Assembly: GCF_032397745.1 (NCBI RefSeq)
Contig: NZ_CP135921.1
Location: 6,684,501-6,748,500 of the forward strand
Length of the DNA: 64,000 nucleotides
DNA from: Bradyrhizobium prioriisuperbiae
Lineage (GTDB): Bacteria > Pseudomonadota > Alphaproteobacteria > Rhizobiales > Xanthobacteraceae
Direction of reading: 5' to 3'
The notes under the pieces are model-generated. The model did not search any database and was not told where the DNA came from. It was given only the letters and a program-made list of their open reading frames with translations. Positions 7,199-15,486 of the stretch are shown here, piece after piece (within the stretch, counting starts at the first letter, position 1; each line of letters opens with the position of its first letter). A program made the position numbers and the translations under genes.

Positions 7199-8559
7199 TC
7201 CGCCGTTCCCCGAGCTTGACCTTCGACTTTGCCTTCATTGATCAACCCAGCCTCAATCGAACCGGTGTGCTGGAAGACTGCATTGACGATCACCGCGGTG
7301 ATGGTGCCCGCGGCCAGGCCGTTGTTGAGAACCATCTGCGACCACTGTGGAAACTGGCTGTAGACGCCGGGAACAACGATCGGCAGCAGGCCCATTGCGA
7401 GAGCCGCGGCAAGCGTGAACATCGGACCATGCGTGCGCAGGTCGACGCGTCGCAGAATGTCGATGCCGATCACACCTATGATCGCGAACACGATCACGGC
7501 AGTGCCTCCGACGACGGGGCCCGGCAGGGCGGCGGCCAGTCGGCCGATCGGTGCGAACAGTGCGATCAGAACCAGGATCAGGCCGGCGGTCGCGGTGACG
7601 TAGCGGGACTTGATGTTGGTGGCGCGCACGATGCCGATGTTTTCGCCGCTGGTGACGATCAGCGAAGTCCCGAACAGGCCGCCGATCAACGAAGCAAGCG
7701 CGTCGCCACGGATCGTCGATGGCGCGATATCCTCCGCGCGGCCGCGTCGCCCGACCATCTCGACTGTGGCGACGGTCTGGCCGGTCGCCTCCGCCATGGA
7801 GACAATCGAGAAGACGATGAGAGGAATAGAGGCTGCCAGATCGAAGATCGGCATGCCGAACGGAAACAGCTGCGGAACGGCAATGACCGGGCCGGCCATC
7901 ACACTCGAGAGGCTCATCCGCCCAAGGTTGAAAGCGATGATCGAGCCGGCAACAAGACCGAGCATCACAGCAAGCCGTTGCAGCGTGCCGGAGAAGATCC
8001 GCGCGAAGATCATGGTGAGCGCGATCGTGCCCAATGCCAGCATGACGTCGACAGGATCGGCAAATCCTGGCGCGCCGGTCTTGCCGGTTATGGTGCCGCC
8101 ATAGATTTTGATGAGATTGATCGACACCAGCAGCAGCATCGTCCCGACGACGATCGGCGGGAAGAAGCGGATGATCCGGCGAAACACCGGCAATGCGATC
8201 AAATAGAACACGGCCGTGATGATGACCGCGCCGCTCGCCGTCCGGACGTTGGTCTGCTGGCCGATCGCGAGAAAGATGGCAATCGGTGCGCCGCCAGGCA
8301 CCATGATGAAGGGAAGGCGCGCGCCAAAGCCGGCGGGGCCGAAGCTCTGCAGGATGGTCCCCAAACCGCAGGCAAGGAAGGTAGCGCTGGTCAGCGACAC
8401 TGCAACGGCGTCGGGGAAACCAAGAGCCTTGCTGACCAGAAATACGGCAGTAATCGGCGCTGCCGCCATGACCAGCACATGTTGAAGACCAAACAGCGCC
8501 AGGCTTCGGGCTGGCAGAGGCCGGTCGGCGGGATCTAAACCGTCGTGAGCGTCGCTCAT
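7195..8559 (-). CDS. Nucleobase:cation symporter-2 family permease
   Basis: 454 residues with about 14 membrane spans. NCS2 landmarks are the QHVL in the first span region, the FGPAGFGARLPF and PGGAPIA segments, and TSGENIGIVRATNIKSR, which matches the family's substrate-site motif with Gln/Glu-N-x-G. Known members carry uracil, xanthine or urate with H+ or Na+. A GGGGAG ribosome binding site precedes the ATG. It is the first gene of a three-gene operon reading leftward and is divergent from a LacI-type regulator with two operator-like sites between them. Confidence 0.9.
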   Translation of the reverse strand: MSDAHDGLDPADRPLPARSLALFGLQHVLVMAAAPITAVFLVSKALGFPDAVAVSLTSATFLACGLGTILQSFGPAGFGARLPFIMVPGGAPIAIFLAIGQQTNVRTASGAVIITAVFYLIALPVFRRIIRFFPPIVVGTMLLLVSINLIKIYGGTITGKTGAPGFADPVDVMLALGTIALTMIFARIFSGTLQRLAVMLGLVAGSIIAFNLGRMSLSSVMAGPVIAVPQLFPFGMPIFDLAASIPLIVFSIVSMAEATGQTVATVEMVGRRGRAEDIAPSTIRGDALASLIGGLFGTSLIVTSGENIGIVRATNIKSRYVTATAGLILVLIALFAPIGRLAAALPGPVVGGTAVIVFAIIGVIGIDILRRVDLRTHGPMFTLAAALAMGLLPIVVPGVYSQFPQWSQMVLNNGLAAGTITAVIVNAVFQHTGSIEAGLINEGKVEGQARGTAE

Positions 8560-8580
8560 ATCAGCTGGTACTCCCCATTA

Positions 8581-8596
8581 TGCAAATCGTTTTGCA
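8581..8596. promoter_or_regulatory. Operator-like palindrome O1 (LacI family)
   Basis: TGCAAATCGTTTTGCA is a near-perfect palindrome with the central CG typical of LacI-family operators. It lies 22 bases upstream of the permease start. Its reverse complement matches the second site at 8624-8639 at 15 of 16 positions. Confidence 0.75.
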
Positions 8597-8623
8597 ATTC
8601 TCCATAGCACCGATTCCAGGTCA

Positions 8624-8639
8624 TGCAAAACGATTTGTA
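8624..8639. promoter_or_regulatory. Operator-like palindrome O2 (LacI family)
   Basis: TGCAAAACGATTTGTA, central CG, 43 bp from the first site (about four helical turns) and 48 bases before the regulator gene. The spacing would let one tetramer or two dimers bind the same face of the DNA. Confidence 0.75.
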
Positions 8640-8686
8640 TAAATGACGAACGAGAGCTATGATGCCGACAGTTCGGATAGGGAACC

Positions 8687-9694
8687 TTGATCCTGGGCAG
8701 ACCGACCATTGTTGAACTGGCCAAAGCGGCTGGCGTATCGCCGACCACGGTCTCGCACGCGTTCACGGGCCGCCGTTATGTCGAGCCGGAAACCAGAGAC
8801 AGAATCCTGGCCCTGGCCGGCGAGATGGGATACCGCGCCAACCCGCGTGCCCGCAGGCTGCGTACGGGTGGTGCGAGCACCATCGCGCTGGCTTCGTCCA
8901 TGCCGTTTGCCGTTGCGGCTGGACCGTCCAGATTGGGATTCCTGATGGAGATCGCGGCCTCAGCCGCAATGACCGCGCTATCTCGGAACCTGGCACTCTG
9001 CCTGGTGCCGCCACTCCAGCCGGATTTCGATCTCGACGCGATCGAGGTCGATGGCGCGATTGTCGTCGAGCCCCTCGCAGATGATCCTCTCATCGCCTTC
9101 TTTCGGGATCGCGGTGTACCGGTTGTCGCTCTCGGACACGCTCCCGGACGGAGCGACATACCTTTTGTCGATATGCAGAGCGCGGCGACGGCTCGCCTGC
9201 TGCTCGATCACCTTTGGAGGCCGGGAGGTCGGATCGGGCTGATGACCGGCGAACAGCGCCGTAATTCCTACGCGGAAACGGAAGCTGTCTATGCGGATTT
9301 CGCCAAGGAAAAAGGGTTCGCTCCGTATGCCATTCGCATAGATGAAACTGGAGGCGAAGCCGCGGCAAGGAGCGCTGCGGAAACCTTGCTGTCCGTGGAA
9401 AAGAACATCGATGCGCTTTGTGTCCCCGTCGATGCGTTCGCGACGGGTGTTCTGCAGGCTGCGCAATCGCTTGAGATATCCGTTCCGGATCAGCTGCGGG
9501 TGGCAACGCGCTATGACGGGATGCGCGCCAAGCTGGCTGTGCCGCCATTGACGGCAACCGATCTGCATCTCGATAGGGTTGCAGAGGTTGCAGTCGAGCT
9601 GCTGATAGCAACGCTGGAATCGCGACAGCCGGCAACGCTGACGGTGCCAAGGCCAACGCTGATCGCGCGAAATTCCTCGGTTGCCTCAAGGTGA
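8687..9694 (+). CDS. LacI-family transcriptional regulator
   Basis: 335 residues. The TTG at 8687 is taken as start because a stop codon lies in frame just upstream (8678-8680) and the protein then begins right at the helix-turn-helix: PTIVELAKAAGVSPTTVSHAF, followed by the hinge helix NPRARRLRTG. Residues from about 65 on form the periplasmic-binding-protein-like ligand domain. The effector is unknown; a nucleobase or a product of the divergent amidohydrolase is likely. It should repress the permease operon and probably its own gene through the two 16-bp palindromes in the shared intergenic region. Confidence 0.9.
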   Translation: MILGRPTIVELAKAAGVSPTTVSHAFTGRRYVEPETRDRILALAGEMGYRANPRARRLRTGGASTIALASSMPFAVAAGPSRLGFLMEIAASAAMTALSRNLALCLVPPLQPDFDLDAIEVDGAIVVEPLADDPLIAFFRDRGVPVVALGHAPGRSDIPFVDMQSAATARLLLDHLWRPGGRIGLMTGEQRRNSYAETEAVYADFAKEKGFAPYAIRIDETGGEAAARSAAETLLSVEKNIDALCVPVDAFATGVLQAAQSLEISVPDQLRVATRYDGMRAKLAVPPLTATDLHLDRVAEVAVELLIATLESRQPATLTVPRPTLIARNSSVASR

Positions 9695-9820
9695 ATTGCG
9701 GGTCCGCGCTGGTGCTATTTGCCGATCATGACACTCAGCAGTTCCGGATCAGCTTCGTTGCCTGTTCCGCACGCCGCCTGTAGCCTCGTTGCACAACAAT
9801 AAGATGCAGGGAGGCCTCCA

Positions 9821-10300
9821 ATGAAGAACAAGCTGGCGCTCACAATATTGCTCGCAGCCGGGCTGATTATTTCGACCATGACGGCGTGGGGCGCGAAGGA
9901 CGAGATGGGCTTCGTTCGCGTCAATCCCGGCGAGGAGGACTGGAAAAATCCATTCGGCGTCGGCGTGCAGGTTGCGACACTGCACGGCGATCCGTCGAAA
10001 CCGGGCATCTATGTGCTCCGTATCAAATGGCCGCCCGGGATCATGAGCCGGCCGCACAAGCATCCGGAAGACCGCCATGTCGTGGTGCTGTCGGGGACCT
10101 GGTACACCGGGACCGGCGAAGCCTTCGAGCCGGAAAAATCCATTGGGATGAAAGCGGGCGGCTACATGATGCATCCCGCCGGCGCCATTCATTGGGACGG
10201 CACGCGGGACGACGGCGCGGTGATCCAGATCACCGGTTATGGTCCGAGCGGCAATGTTTTCGCCAAACCGGATGAACCGCAGTTCTCCAAAACCAACTAA
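9821..10300 (+). CDS. Secreted cupin-domain protein
   Basis: 159 residues behind a clear AGGGAGG ribosome binding site. Residues 1-24 look like a signal peptide ending near TAWG. The rest is one cupin barrel: RPHKHPEDRHVVVLSGTWYTG carries the His-His-Glu/Asp-type first cupin motif and GGYMMHPAGAIHWDG the second with its histidine. Such proteins bind a metal and often act as dioxygenase-like or sensor domains; no specific reaction can be assigned. It stands alone between the LacI gene and a frameshifted small gene on the same strand. Confidence 0.8.
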   Translation: MKNKLALTILLAAGLIISTMTAWGAKDEMGFVRVNPGEEDWKNPFGVGVQVATLHGDPSKPGIYVLRIKWPPGIMSRPHKHPEDRHVVVLSGTWYTGTGEAFEPEKSIGMKAGGYMMHPAGAIHWDGTRDDGAVIQITGYGPSGNVFAKPDEPQFSKTN

Positions 10301-10338
10301 TCGGAAACAGATCGGTCGTCATTTCCCGAGATGCCGTC

Positions 10339-10763
10339 ATGCCCGCCGCGATCCGTCATCGCGCGATGACTGTTGTCTGCCTGCTGGCGGCGCTGGCCGG
10401 TGCCTGTGCGGCGCGAGCTGACAACGCCGACGCTCCGCCGAAGCAGCAGTTTGTCATCCGCCTCAAGGAGGCCGTCCGTACCAGTGACAAGATCTGGCTC
10501 GCCGACCATGCGCGTTATCCGTGCGCTACATCGGACGTACCACCCAACAAATTCCGGACAAGGCTTCGTTGCTGAAGAATTATCCGGCCCTGATCGGCGA
10601 AAAGCTGCGTGCCCAGATTCTGGCCCAGGATCCGGAGCAGGTGTTCGAGAATTATCAGGGCATGATGATCGGCGATGGACCGATCAATATCTGGGTCCGT
10701 GAGCGCAGCGACGACGGGCCGGGCGGCACCTTCGACATCATCACCATCAACGATAAAGAGTGA
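10339..10763 (+). pseudogene. Small secreted protein gene broken by a frameshift
   Basis: Two frames join into one plausible protein of about 141 residues. The first frame (from 10339) gives a signal peptide and ends with the segment WLADHARYP. The second frame continues from about 10517 as VRYIGRTTQQIPDKASLL and ends at 10763 with FDIITINDKE. One missing base (for example a G in CCG-GTG) at about 10516-10518 would restore the reading frame. I do not recognise the family. It could be a true pseudogene, a programmed shift, or a sequencing error; the intact codon pattern on both sides favours a recent event or an error. Confidence 0.6.
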
Positions 10764-10775
10764 TGCCGGTCGTTG

Positions 10776-11561
10776 TCATTTGCCAATCAGCGCCGCCAGC
10801 ACCTCGTCGGGCTGCTCCGCCGTCAGCATGTGGCCGGCACCACGGAGAACAACGCGGCGCGCACCCTTGATGGCGCCGGCGAGTTCGGTGCCCGATTTCA
10901 ACGGTGTCATCATGTCCCGCTCGCCGAGGATCAGCGTTGCCGGCACCGTGACGGCGGCAGCCGCCTCGATTGCCCGGGTGTAGTCGTTGCAGGCGGAAAG
11001 ATCGTTGAACAGCGCGCCATCCGGCGTGTCTTCCAGCACCCGTTCGCCGCCCGCATGCATCCACAGGCCGGGCGCGCGCGACCCGCCGAGCGAGGCGCGG
11101 AAGCCCAGGCCCCAGATCGACACCATGTCGATGGCGTCGTGGTGATTAGCCTGCGCGGAGGTCAGCAAATCGGGCGACACCTTCATGCTGGCGCCGGCTG
11201 CGATCAGGCTGATCTCCGACACCTTGTCCGGATGCCGCGACGCGGCCTCCAGCGCAATCAGCGATCCCATCGAATGTCCGACCAGGCGGGCGCGGGGCGC
11301 CCCGGCGGCTTCGATCAGCTTGGCCACCCAGTCGGCCATGGCACTGATGGTCGGGATCAGCGCGCCGCCGGAGCGGCCATGGCCCGGCAGATCCGGCGCC
11401 AGCACGCTGTGGCCGTGATGGGCGAACCAGCGTCCGGGCAGCGCCCAGATGGTGTGATCGAAACCGGCGCCATGCAGGAACACCACCAGCGGCAGCGACG
11501 GATCGAACGGACGTCCGCCGGTGCTTGCGAAGATGTCGTTGCCATCAACCTTCAGACGCAT
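10776..11561 (-). CDS. Alpha/beta-fold hydrolase
   Basis: 261 residues. The alpha/beta hydrolase core is complete: the oxyanion segment FLHGAGFDHTIW near residue 28, the nucleophile elbow GHSMGS near residue 95, an acid in LGERDMMTP and the histidine in GAGHMLTAEQP. The gene starts two bases after the stop of metY and is clearly cotranscribed with it. In this position it could be an esterase acting on an acyl-homoserine or thioester related to methionine synthesis, but the substrate is unknown. A homoserine acetyltransferase is less likely because the protein is much shorter than MetX. Confidence 0.87.
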   Translation of the reverse strand: MRLKVDGNDIFASTGGRPFDPSLPLVVFLHGAGFDHTIWALPGRWFAHHGHSVLAPDLPGHGRSGGALIPTISAMADWVAKLIEAAGAPRARLVGHSMGSLIALEAASRHPDKVSEISLIAAGASMKVSPDLLTSAQANHHDAIDMVSIWGLGFRASLGGSRAPGLWMHAGGERVLEDTPDGALFNDLSACNDYTRAIEAAAAVTVPATLILGERDMMTPLKSGTELAGAIKGARRVVLRGAGHMLTAEQPDEVLAALIGK

Positions 11562-11563
11562 GC

Positions 11564-12859
11564 TTACACCTTTTGCGAAACGCGCAGCGCCTGCGCGAAG
11601 TCGTCGATGATGTCATTGGCCGCCTCCAGCCCGATCGACAGCCGCACCAGCTCTTCGCCGATGCCGGCCGAGGCCAGTTGCGCCGCGTCCATCTGCTGGT
11701 GCGTCGTGCTGGCCGGATGGATCACCAGGGTCTTGGCGTCGCCGACATTGGCAAGATGGCTGGCCAGCCGCAGCGTTTCGATGAACTTGCGGCCGGCGGC
11801 GCGGCCGCCCTTGATGCCGAAGCTGATGATCGAACCGGCGCCGCGCGGCAACAGCGTCTTCGCCAGCGCGTGATCCGGATGGTTGTCGAGCGAGGGATGG
11901 ATGACCCACTCCACCGCCTTGTTGGTGGTGAGAAACTTCAGGACAGCATCGGTGTTCTCGACATGGCGCTGCATCCGCAGCGGCAGCGTTTCTACGCCCT
12001 GCAGCAGATGAAATGCATTGGTCGGCGACAGGCAGGCGCCAAAGTCGCGCAAGCCTTCGGCGCGGGCCCGCATGATGAAGGCGGCCGGGCCGAACTCCTC
12101 GCTGAAGACGATGCCGTGATAGCCGGCATAGGGCGTGGTCAGGGTCGGAAACTTGTCCGACGCCTCCCAATCAAAGCGACCGGTATCGACGATCACGCCG
12201 CCGATGGCGATGCCGTGGCCGCCGATCCATTTGGTGATCGAATGCATCACGATGTCAGCGCCGAGCGCGCCGGGCTGGCTGAGATAGGGCGTGGCAAAGG
12301 TGTTGTCGATCAGCAGCGGGATCTTCGCCTGGTGCGCGATCTCCGCCACCTTCGGGATGTCGAGCACTTCAAGGCCGGGGTTGCCGATGGTCTCGCCAAT
12401 GACAAGGCGCGTACGCGGGCCGATGGCGTTGCGGAGGGCGTCGAGGTCGCGCGGCTTGACGAATGTGGTGGTGATGCCGAACCGGGGCAGGGTGTGGGTC
12501 AGCAGATTGATGGTGCCGCCATAGAGCGAAGCCGAGGCCACGATGTGATCGCCGGCGCCGAGCAGGGTGGCGATCGCCAGATGCAGCGCCGCCATGCCGC
12601 TGGATGTGCAGACTGCGCCGACGCCGCCTTCCAGTGCTGCGAGCCGCTCCTCCAGCACCGCGATCGTTGGGTTCGAGATCCGGGTGTAGATGTGGCCGGC
12701 GCGTTCCAGGTTGAACAGCGCAGCGGCGTGGTCGGCATCTTGAAACACATAGGACGTGGTCTGGTAGATCGGCACGGCGCGCGATCCGGTCACTGGATCT
12801 GGGTGCTGGCCGGCGTGCAGGCTCAGGGTTTCGAAGGCGGGCGGCTTTGGGGCTGGCAT
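11564..12859 (-). CDS. metY: O-acetylhomoserine sulfhydrylase (O-acetylhomoserine aminocarboxypropyltransferase)
   Basis: 431 residues, the usual length for MetY. It joins O-acetylhomoserine and sulfide to make homocysteine, using pyridoxal phosphate. The cofactor lysine is in HSITKWIGGHG near residue 210, and the phosphate-binding TSSGMAALHLA and the YTRISNPT segment fit the Cys/Met metabolism PLP family. The start FETLSLHAGQ is typical of MetY, which separates it from cystathionine synthases. It is followed directly by an alpha/beta hydrolase gene and preceded by a 120-bp leader with strong secondary structure. Confidence 0.93.
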   Translation of the reverse strand: MPAPKPPAFETLSLHAGQHPDPVTGSRAVPIYQTTSYVFQDADHAAALFNLERAGHIYTRISNPTIAVLEERLAALEGGVGAVCTSSGMAALHLAIATLLGAGDHIVASASLYGGTINLLTHTLPRFGITTTFVKPRDLDALRNAIGPRTRLVIGETIGNPGLEVLDIPKVAEIAHQAKIPLLIDNTFATPYLSQPGALGADIVMHSITKWIGGHGIAIGGVIVDTGRFDWEASDKFPTLTTPYAGYHGIVFSEEFGPAAFIMRARAEGLRDFGACLSPTNAFHLLQGVETLPLRMQRHVENTDAVLKFLTTNKAVEWVIHPSLDNHPDHALAKTLLPRGAGSIISFGIKGGRAAGRKFIETLRLASHLANVGDAKTLVIHPASTTHQQMDAAQLASAGIGEELVRLSIGLEAANDIIDDFAQALRVSQKV

Positions 12860-12891
12860 CGACGTCTCGCAGCTGGCGCATGAACAGGCAT

Positions 12892-12949
12892 GCTTTGGCG
12901 CAGCCTATTGCGGTAACAGCCGAATGCAATGCATCAGCGCCACCAAAGC
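12892..12949 (-). promoter_or_regulatory. Structured leader upstream of metY
   Basis: On the minus strand GCTTTGG...CGC pairs with GCG...CCAAAGC (arms 12937-12949 and 12892-12901), interrupted by a three-base bulge, and encloses a second helix ATTGC/GCAAT (12926-12930 with 12907-12911). It is located 33 to 90 bases before the metY start. No U-run follows. It could be a cis-regulatory RNA or the end of the lpxR transcript. It does not show the conserved blocks of SAM-II that I know. Confidence 0.45.
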
Positions 12950-12979
12950 AAGGTCATTCCCGAATGCCGTGTGGAGGGA

Positions 12980-14023
12980 TTAGAATCGGATGCTGGCTTC
13001 GACCGAGCCAAACAGGTCGCTCTTCGGCTGGGTGACGTATTCACGCGAACGCTGCGTCACCGAGAAGCCCAGCTTGTAGCCACTCTGGGTGAAGATCTCG
13101 GCGCCGGCGATCAGGTCGTACACCAACGTCTTCTTGCTCACGCTCGGGCTGTCGGAGAACGTGCTGCCGTCGAGGAAAATGTTGCGGGCGACCGCGCGTC
13201 CGGCGACGCCGCCGAAGATCGCCCAGCCCCAGCTCGGATCGGTCGGGCTGGTCGACATGAAGGATGCACCGGACGGCGAGGGACGAATGCGCGTCGGGCC
13301 CCAGGTGGTGCCGAGCGATTGTCCAAAGCGGACCAAGCCGCTGATTTCGCCATAGGTGTAGACGTTGCCGGCGCTCACGCCGACGGCTGGAATGAAGTCG
13401 ACGCCATAGCCCTGGCCGAAATCATAACCAAACTTCCAGCGCCGCTCCCACGACAGGACGATGCCGGGCTCGTTGGCGAGCTGGTAGTTGCCGGGTTGCG
13501 GTCCCTTGTCGCCGATCAGGCTGTGAAAACCGCCCTGGACGGGCTTCCACAACGAGGCCGAACCGCCGACGGCGCCGACCTGGATTTCGAAGGTGTCGAG
13601 CTGGCGGCGGCCGGTTTCCTGGGCCAGCGACACGCCGGTGTACAGCCAGCCGCCGAACGCCCGGTCACCCGGCTGACGCACCGGATTTTCGATGTGCTGC
13701 GGCGTGAAAATGCTCTGGCCGAAGATCCACTGCAGCTGCTGCTGGCGAGGTCCTTCGGGAGCACCGAAGGTGATCATCCCGCCCTGCAGGACGTCGTAGA
13801 CGTTGCCCGCCATCGGCGTTTTCTTGAAGTCGTCGAACACCACCCCGGCGAAGAAGCCCTGGGTGTAATCGTAATCGTGGACGGCGCTAAAACCCTTCTG
13901 CGGGTCGTAACTCTTGGCGATGACGTCGTTTTCCTCGATCAGGATAAGACGCTGCGCATTGGCGCCTGTGCACGACAGGACGACAACAACGATCCCCAGC
14001 AGAAGCAGCCGAACGTTCGACAT
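12980..14023 (-). CDS. LpxR-like lipid A 3'-O-deacylase (DUF2219 outer membrane protein)
   Basis: 347 residues. Start at MSNVRLLLLG (14023) gives a signal peptide cut near ANAQ at residue 23. The mature N-terminus has ENDVI (Asn32, Asp33) and DYDYTQG (Thr54), matching the conserved Asn-Asp and Thr of LpxR, a 12-strand outer membrane barrel that removes the 3' acyloxyacyl chain of lipid A. The protein ends in VEASIRF, a typical beta-barrel C-terminal signal ending in Phe. A catalytic histidine is not clearly placed by eye, so activity is not certain. It is divergent from the Omp31-type gene and followed by metY on the same strand. Confidence 0.8.
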   Translation of the reverse strand: MSNVRLLLLGIVVVVLSCTGANAQRLILIEENDVIAKSYDPQKGFSAVHDYDYTQGFFAGVVFDDFKKTPMAGNVYDVLQGGMITFGAPEGPRQQQLQWIFGQSIFTPQHIENPVRQPGDRAFGGWLYTGVSLAQETGRRQLDTFEIQVGAVGGSASLWKPVQGGFHSLIGDKGPQPGNYQLANEPGIVLSWERRWKFGYDFGQGYGVDFIPAVGVSAGNVYTYGEISGLVRFGQSLGTTWGPTRIRPSPSGASFMSTSPTDPSWGWAIFGGVAGRAVARNIFLDGSTFSDSPSVSKKTLVYDLIAGAEIFTQSGYKLGFSVTQRSREYVTQPKSDLFGSVEASIRF

Positions 14024-14386
14024 CAGTGACAAATCCAATCTTGCGGCTATATGGCTCGATTTCAGGAAGATGAACAAGTCTATTCGCTTGCGTTTCGATC
14101 GGAAAAACCCTGCGAAAACAATGTTTTTGTGGAAATTTTGCTGGCTGTTGCCGCGAAGCCCCACACCTTCGTCGGCCTTGGAGCGGGGTTGCGACGGCCG
14201 TTGCTGGCTAGATGATTCCCGCTGTCGTGAGGGACGATCGCACCTTCACCCCGAAGCTCGGGCTCAAAACTGTGGCAAAATTGCCTCATCCCTGAGCAAA
14301 TGCACGCGCCGATAGTGTCTGGATGTTGCTCAGTGCAACTCAGCATGGTGAAAGGCCCCCATACAAGTACTGGGGAAATTTTCAAA
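14024..14386. other. Divergent intergenic region between lpxR-like and omp31-like genes
   Basis: This 363-bp gap must carry both promoters. I see a small hairpin GTTGC/GCAAC at 14325-14339 upstream of the porin gene and AT-rich stretches around 14090-14140. No recognisable gene, known RNA or clear -35/-10 pair was found. Confidence 0.4.
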
Positions 14387-15076
14387 ATGAAGAAACTGCT
14401 TCTCGCCAGCGTTGCGCTCATCGCACTGGCTTCCTCCGCGTCGGCCGCCGATCTCGCGGCTCGCCCCTACACCAAGGCTCCGGTGGCTCCGATCAGCCCG
14501 GCCTACAACTGGTCCGGCTTCTACATCGGCGCGATGGGCGGCTATGGCTGGTCGAGCGATGTCACGACCAACGGCGTCACGGTGTCGTCGAGCGATCTCA
14601 AGGGCGGGTTTGCCGGCGGCACGATTGGCTACAACTGGCAGTTCTCGCCGTCGTGGGTGTTCGGCCTTGAAGCCGACGCCGCATGGGCCGATCTCAGCGC
14701 CTCGGACACCGTTCTCGGCATTACCCTCGAGGACAAGATTCGTTCAATGGGCAGCGTGACCGGCCGTCTCGGCTACGCGGCTGGTCCGGCACTGCTGTAC
14801 GTCAAGGGCGGTTGGGCCTGGGCTAACAACCGCGTCTCAGTGTCGGGGTTCGGTCAGAGCGTGTCGGATAGCCAGTTCCACTCCGGTTGGACCGTCGGCG
14901 CCGGCCTCGAATACATGTTCGCCCCGAGCTGGTCGGCCAAGGCCGAATACATGTATGCCGATTACGGCAAAGAAACCTATTTCAATGCGCTTGACCTCGG
15001 CACCTCCGTTCACACCATCAAGGGTGGCATCAACTACCACTTCAACTGGGGTGGTCCGGTCGTCGCCAAGTACTGA
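14387..15076 (+). CDS. Outer membrane beta-barrel protein of the Omp31/Omp25 type
   Basis: 229 residues. Residues 1-20 are a signal peptide (MKKLLLASVALIALASSASA, cut before AD). The mature start with AARPYTKAP and then YNWSGFYIGAMGGYGW is the hallmark of the alphaproteobacterial Omp25/Omp31 family, followed by alternating beta strands ending with IKGGINYHFNW. These are abundant structural outer membrane proteins. The gene has a GGGGA ribosome binding site and a strong terminator at 15146. The stop codon region shows a 13-bp near-duplication (15068-15093). Confidence 0.92.
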   Translation: MKKLLLASVALIALASSASAADLAARPYTKAPVAPISPAYNWSGFYIGAMGGYGWSSDVTTNGVTVSSSDLKGGFAGGTIGYNWQFSPSWVFGLEADAAWADLSASDTVLGITLEDKIRSMGSVTGRLGYAAGPALLYVKGGWAWANNRVSVSGFGQSVSDSQFHSGWTVGAGLEYMFAPSWSAKAEYMYADYGKETYFNALDLGTSVHTIKGGINYHFNWGGPVVAKY

Positions 15077-15145
15077 GATCAAGTACTGAGACAACGACTG
15101 ATCGGTCGAGCACCGATCATCGACTCCACTGCTAACCAGCAACTT

Positions 15146-15170
15146 AGCCCGGCCTTGTGCCGGGCTTTTT
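15146..15170 (+). terminator. Rho-independent terminator of the Omp31-type gene
   Basis: AGCCCGGC (15146-15153) pairs with GCCGGGCT (15159-15166), followed by a T run to 15170. It is 70 bases after the porin stop codon. Confidence 0.88.
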
Positions 15171-15486
15171 GCTGTGGGGGGCCCGGTCAGGAAAGCTGGG
15201 AATCGGCAGTACCGGGCGCGCTGCCATCCGGCCTTGGGCGCCGGTCATTGCTCGGGCGCGGAGATTGTTTATCGTGTTGATAAGGCTGGCGATCCCGAGA
15301 GGATTCGAATGGCGACCTGATTGCCCATCGTGTGCGTGGCCACGCCGAAAACATCAGGCGACGACATGACGAGGCGAGCGAGATGGCGCGCCGCCTCGCG
15401 AATCCATACCGACGAACCTTCCACTTGCGCTCACGGTGAACCTCCTGTCTGCTCGCCTTCTTGAGAAAATCTAGGGAGCGACGAAC
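15171..15486. other. Intergenic region carrying a tRNA-Arg 3'-end copy and the cspA leader
   Basis: Between the porin terminator and cspA. The only recognisable item is a 33-bp copy of the tRNA-Arg 3' end (15277-15309). The last ~120 bases are the cspA untranslated leader; cold-shock genes usually have long leaders, but no cold-box motif could be named. Confidence 0.5.
15277..15309. repeat. 33-bp direct repeat, left copy (tRNA-Arg 3'-end fragment)
   Basis: Identical to 15828-15860, which covers the last 23 bases of tRNA-Arg (including the encoded CCA) and 10 bases of its 3' flank. The rest of the tRNA is absent here. Such partial copies typically mark the far end of an element once integrated at a tRNA 3' end. 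Confidence 0.85.

Noticed and set aside
7216..8538. A 440-codon plus-strand reading frame opposite the nucleobase permease
   Set aside because: Composition is Asp/Arg/His-rich with no domain, while the minus strand encodes a clear 14-span permease.
12860..12979. A SAM-II riboswitch before metY
   Set aside because: The position is right but I cannot find the conserved SAM-II sequence blocks; kept only as an unassigned structured leader.
12929..14029. A 366-codon plus-strand reading frame opposite the LpxR-like gene
   Set aside because: No signal peptide or family pattern; the opposite strand has a signal peptide, catalytic residues and a barrel-type C-terminus.
15277..15309. A second tRNA-Arg gene
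   Set aside because: Only the 3' acceptor and part of the TpsiC arm are present; the D and anticodon arms are missing.
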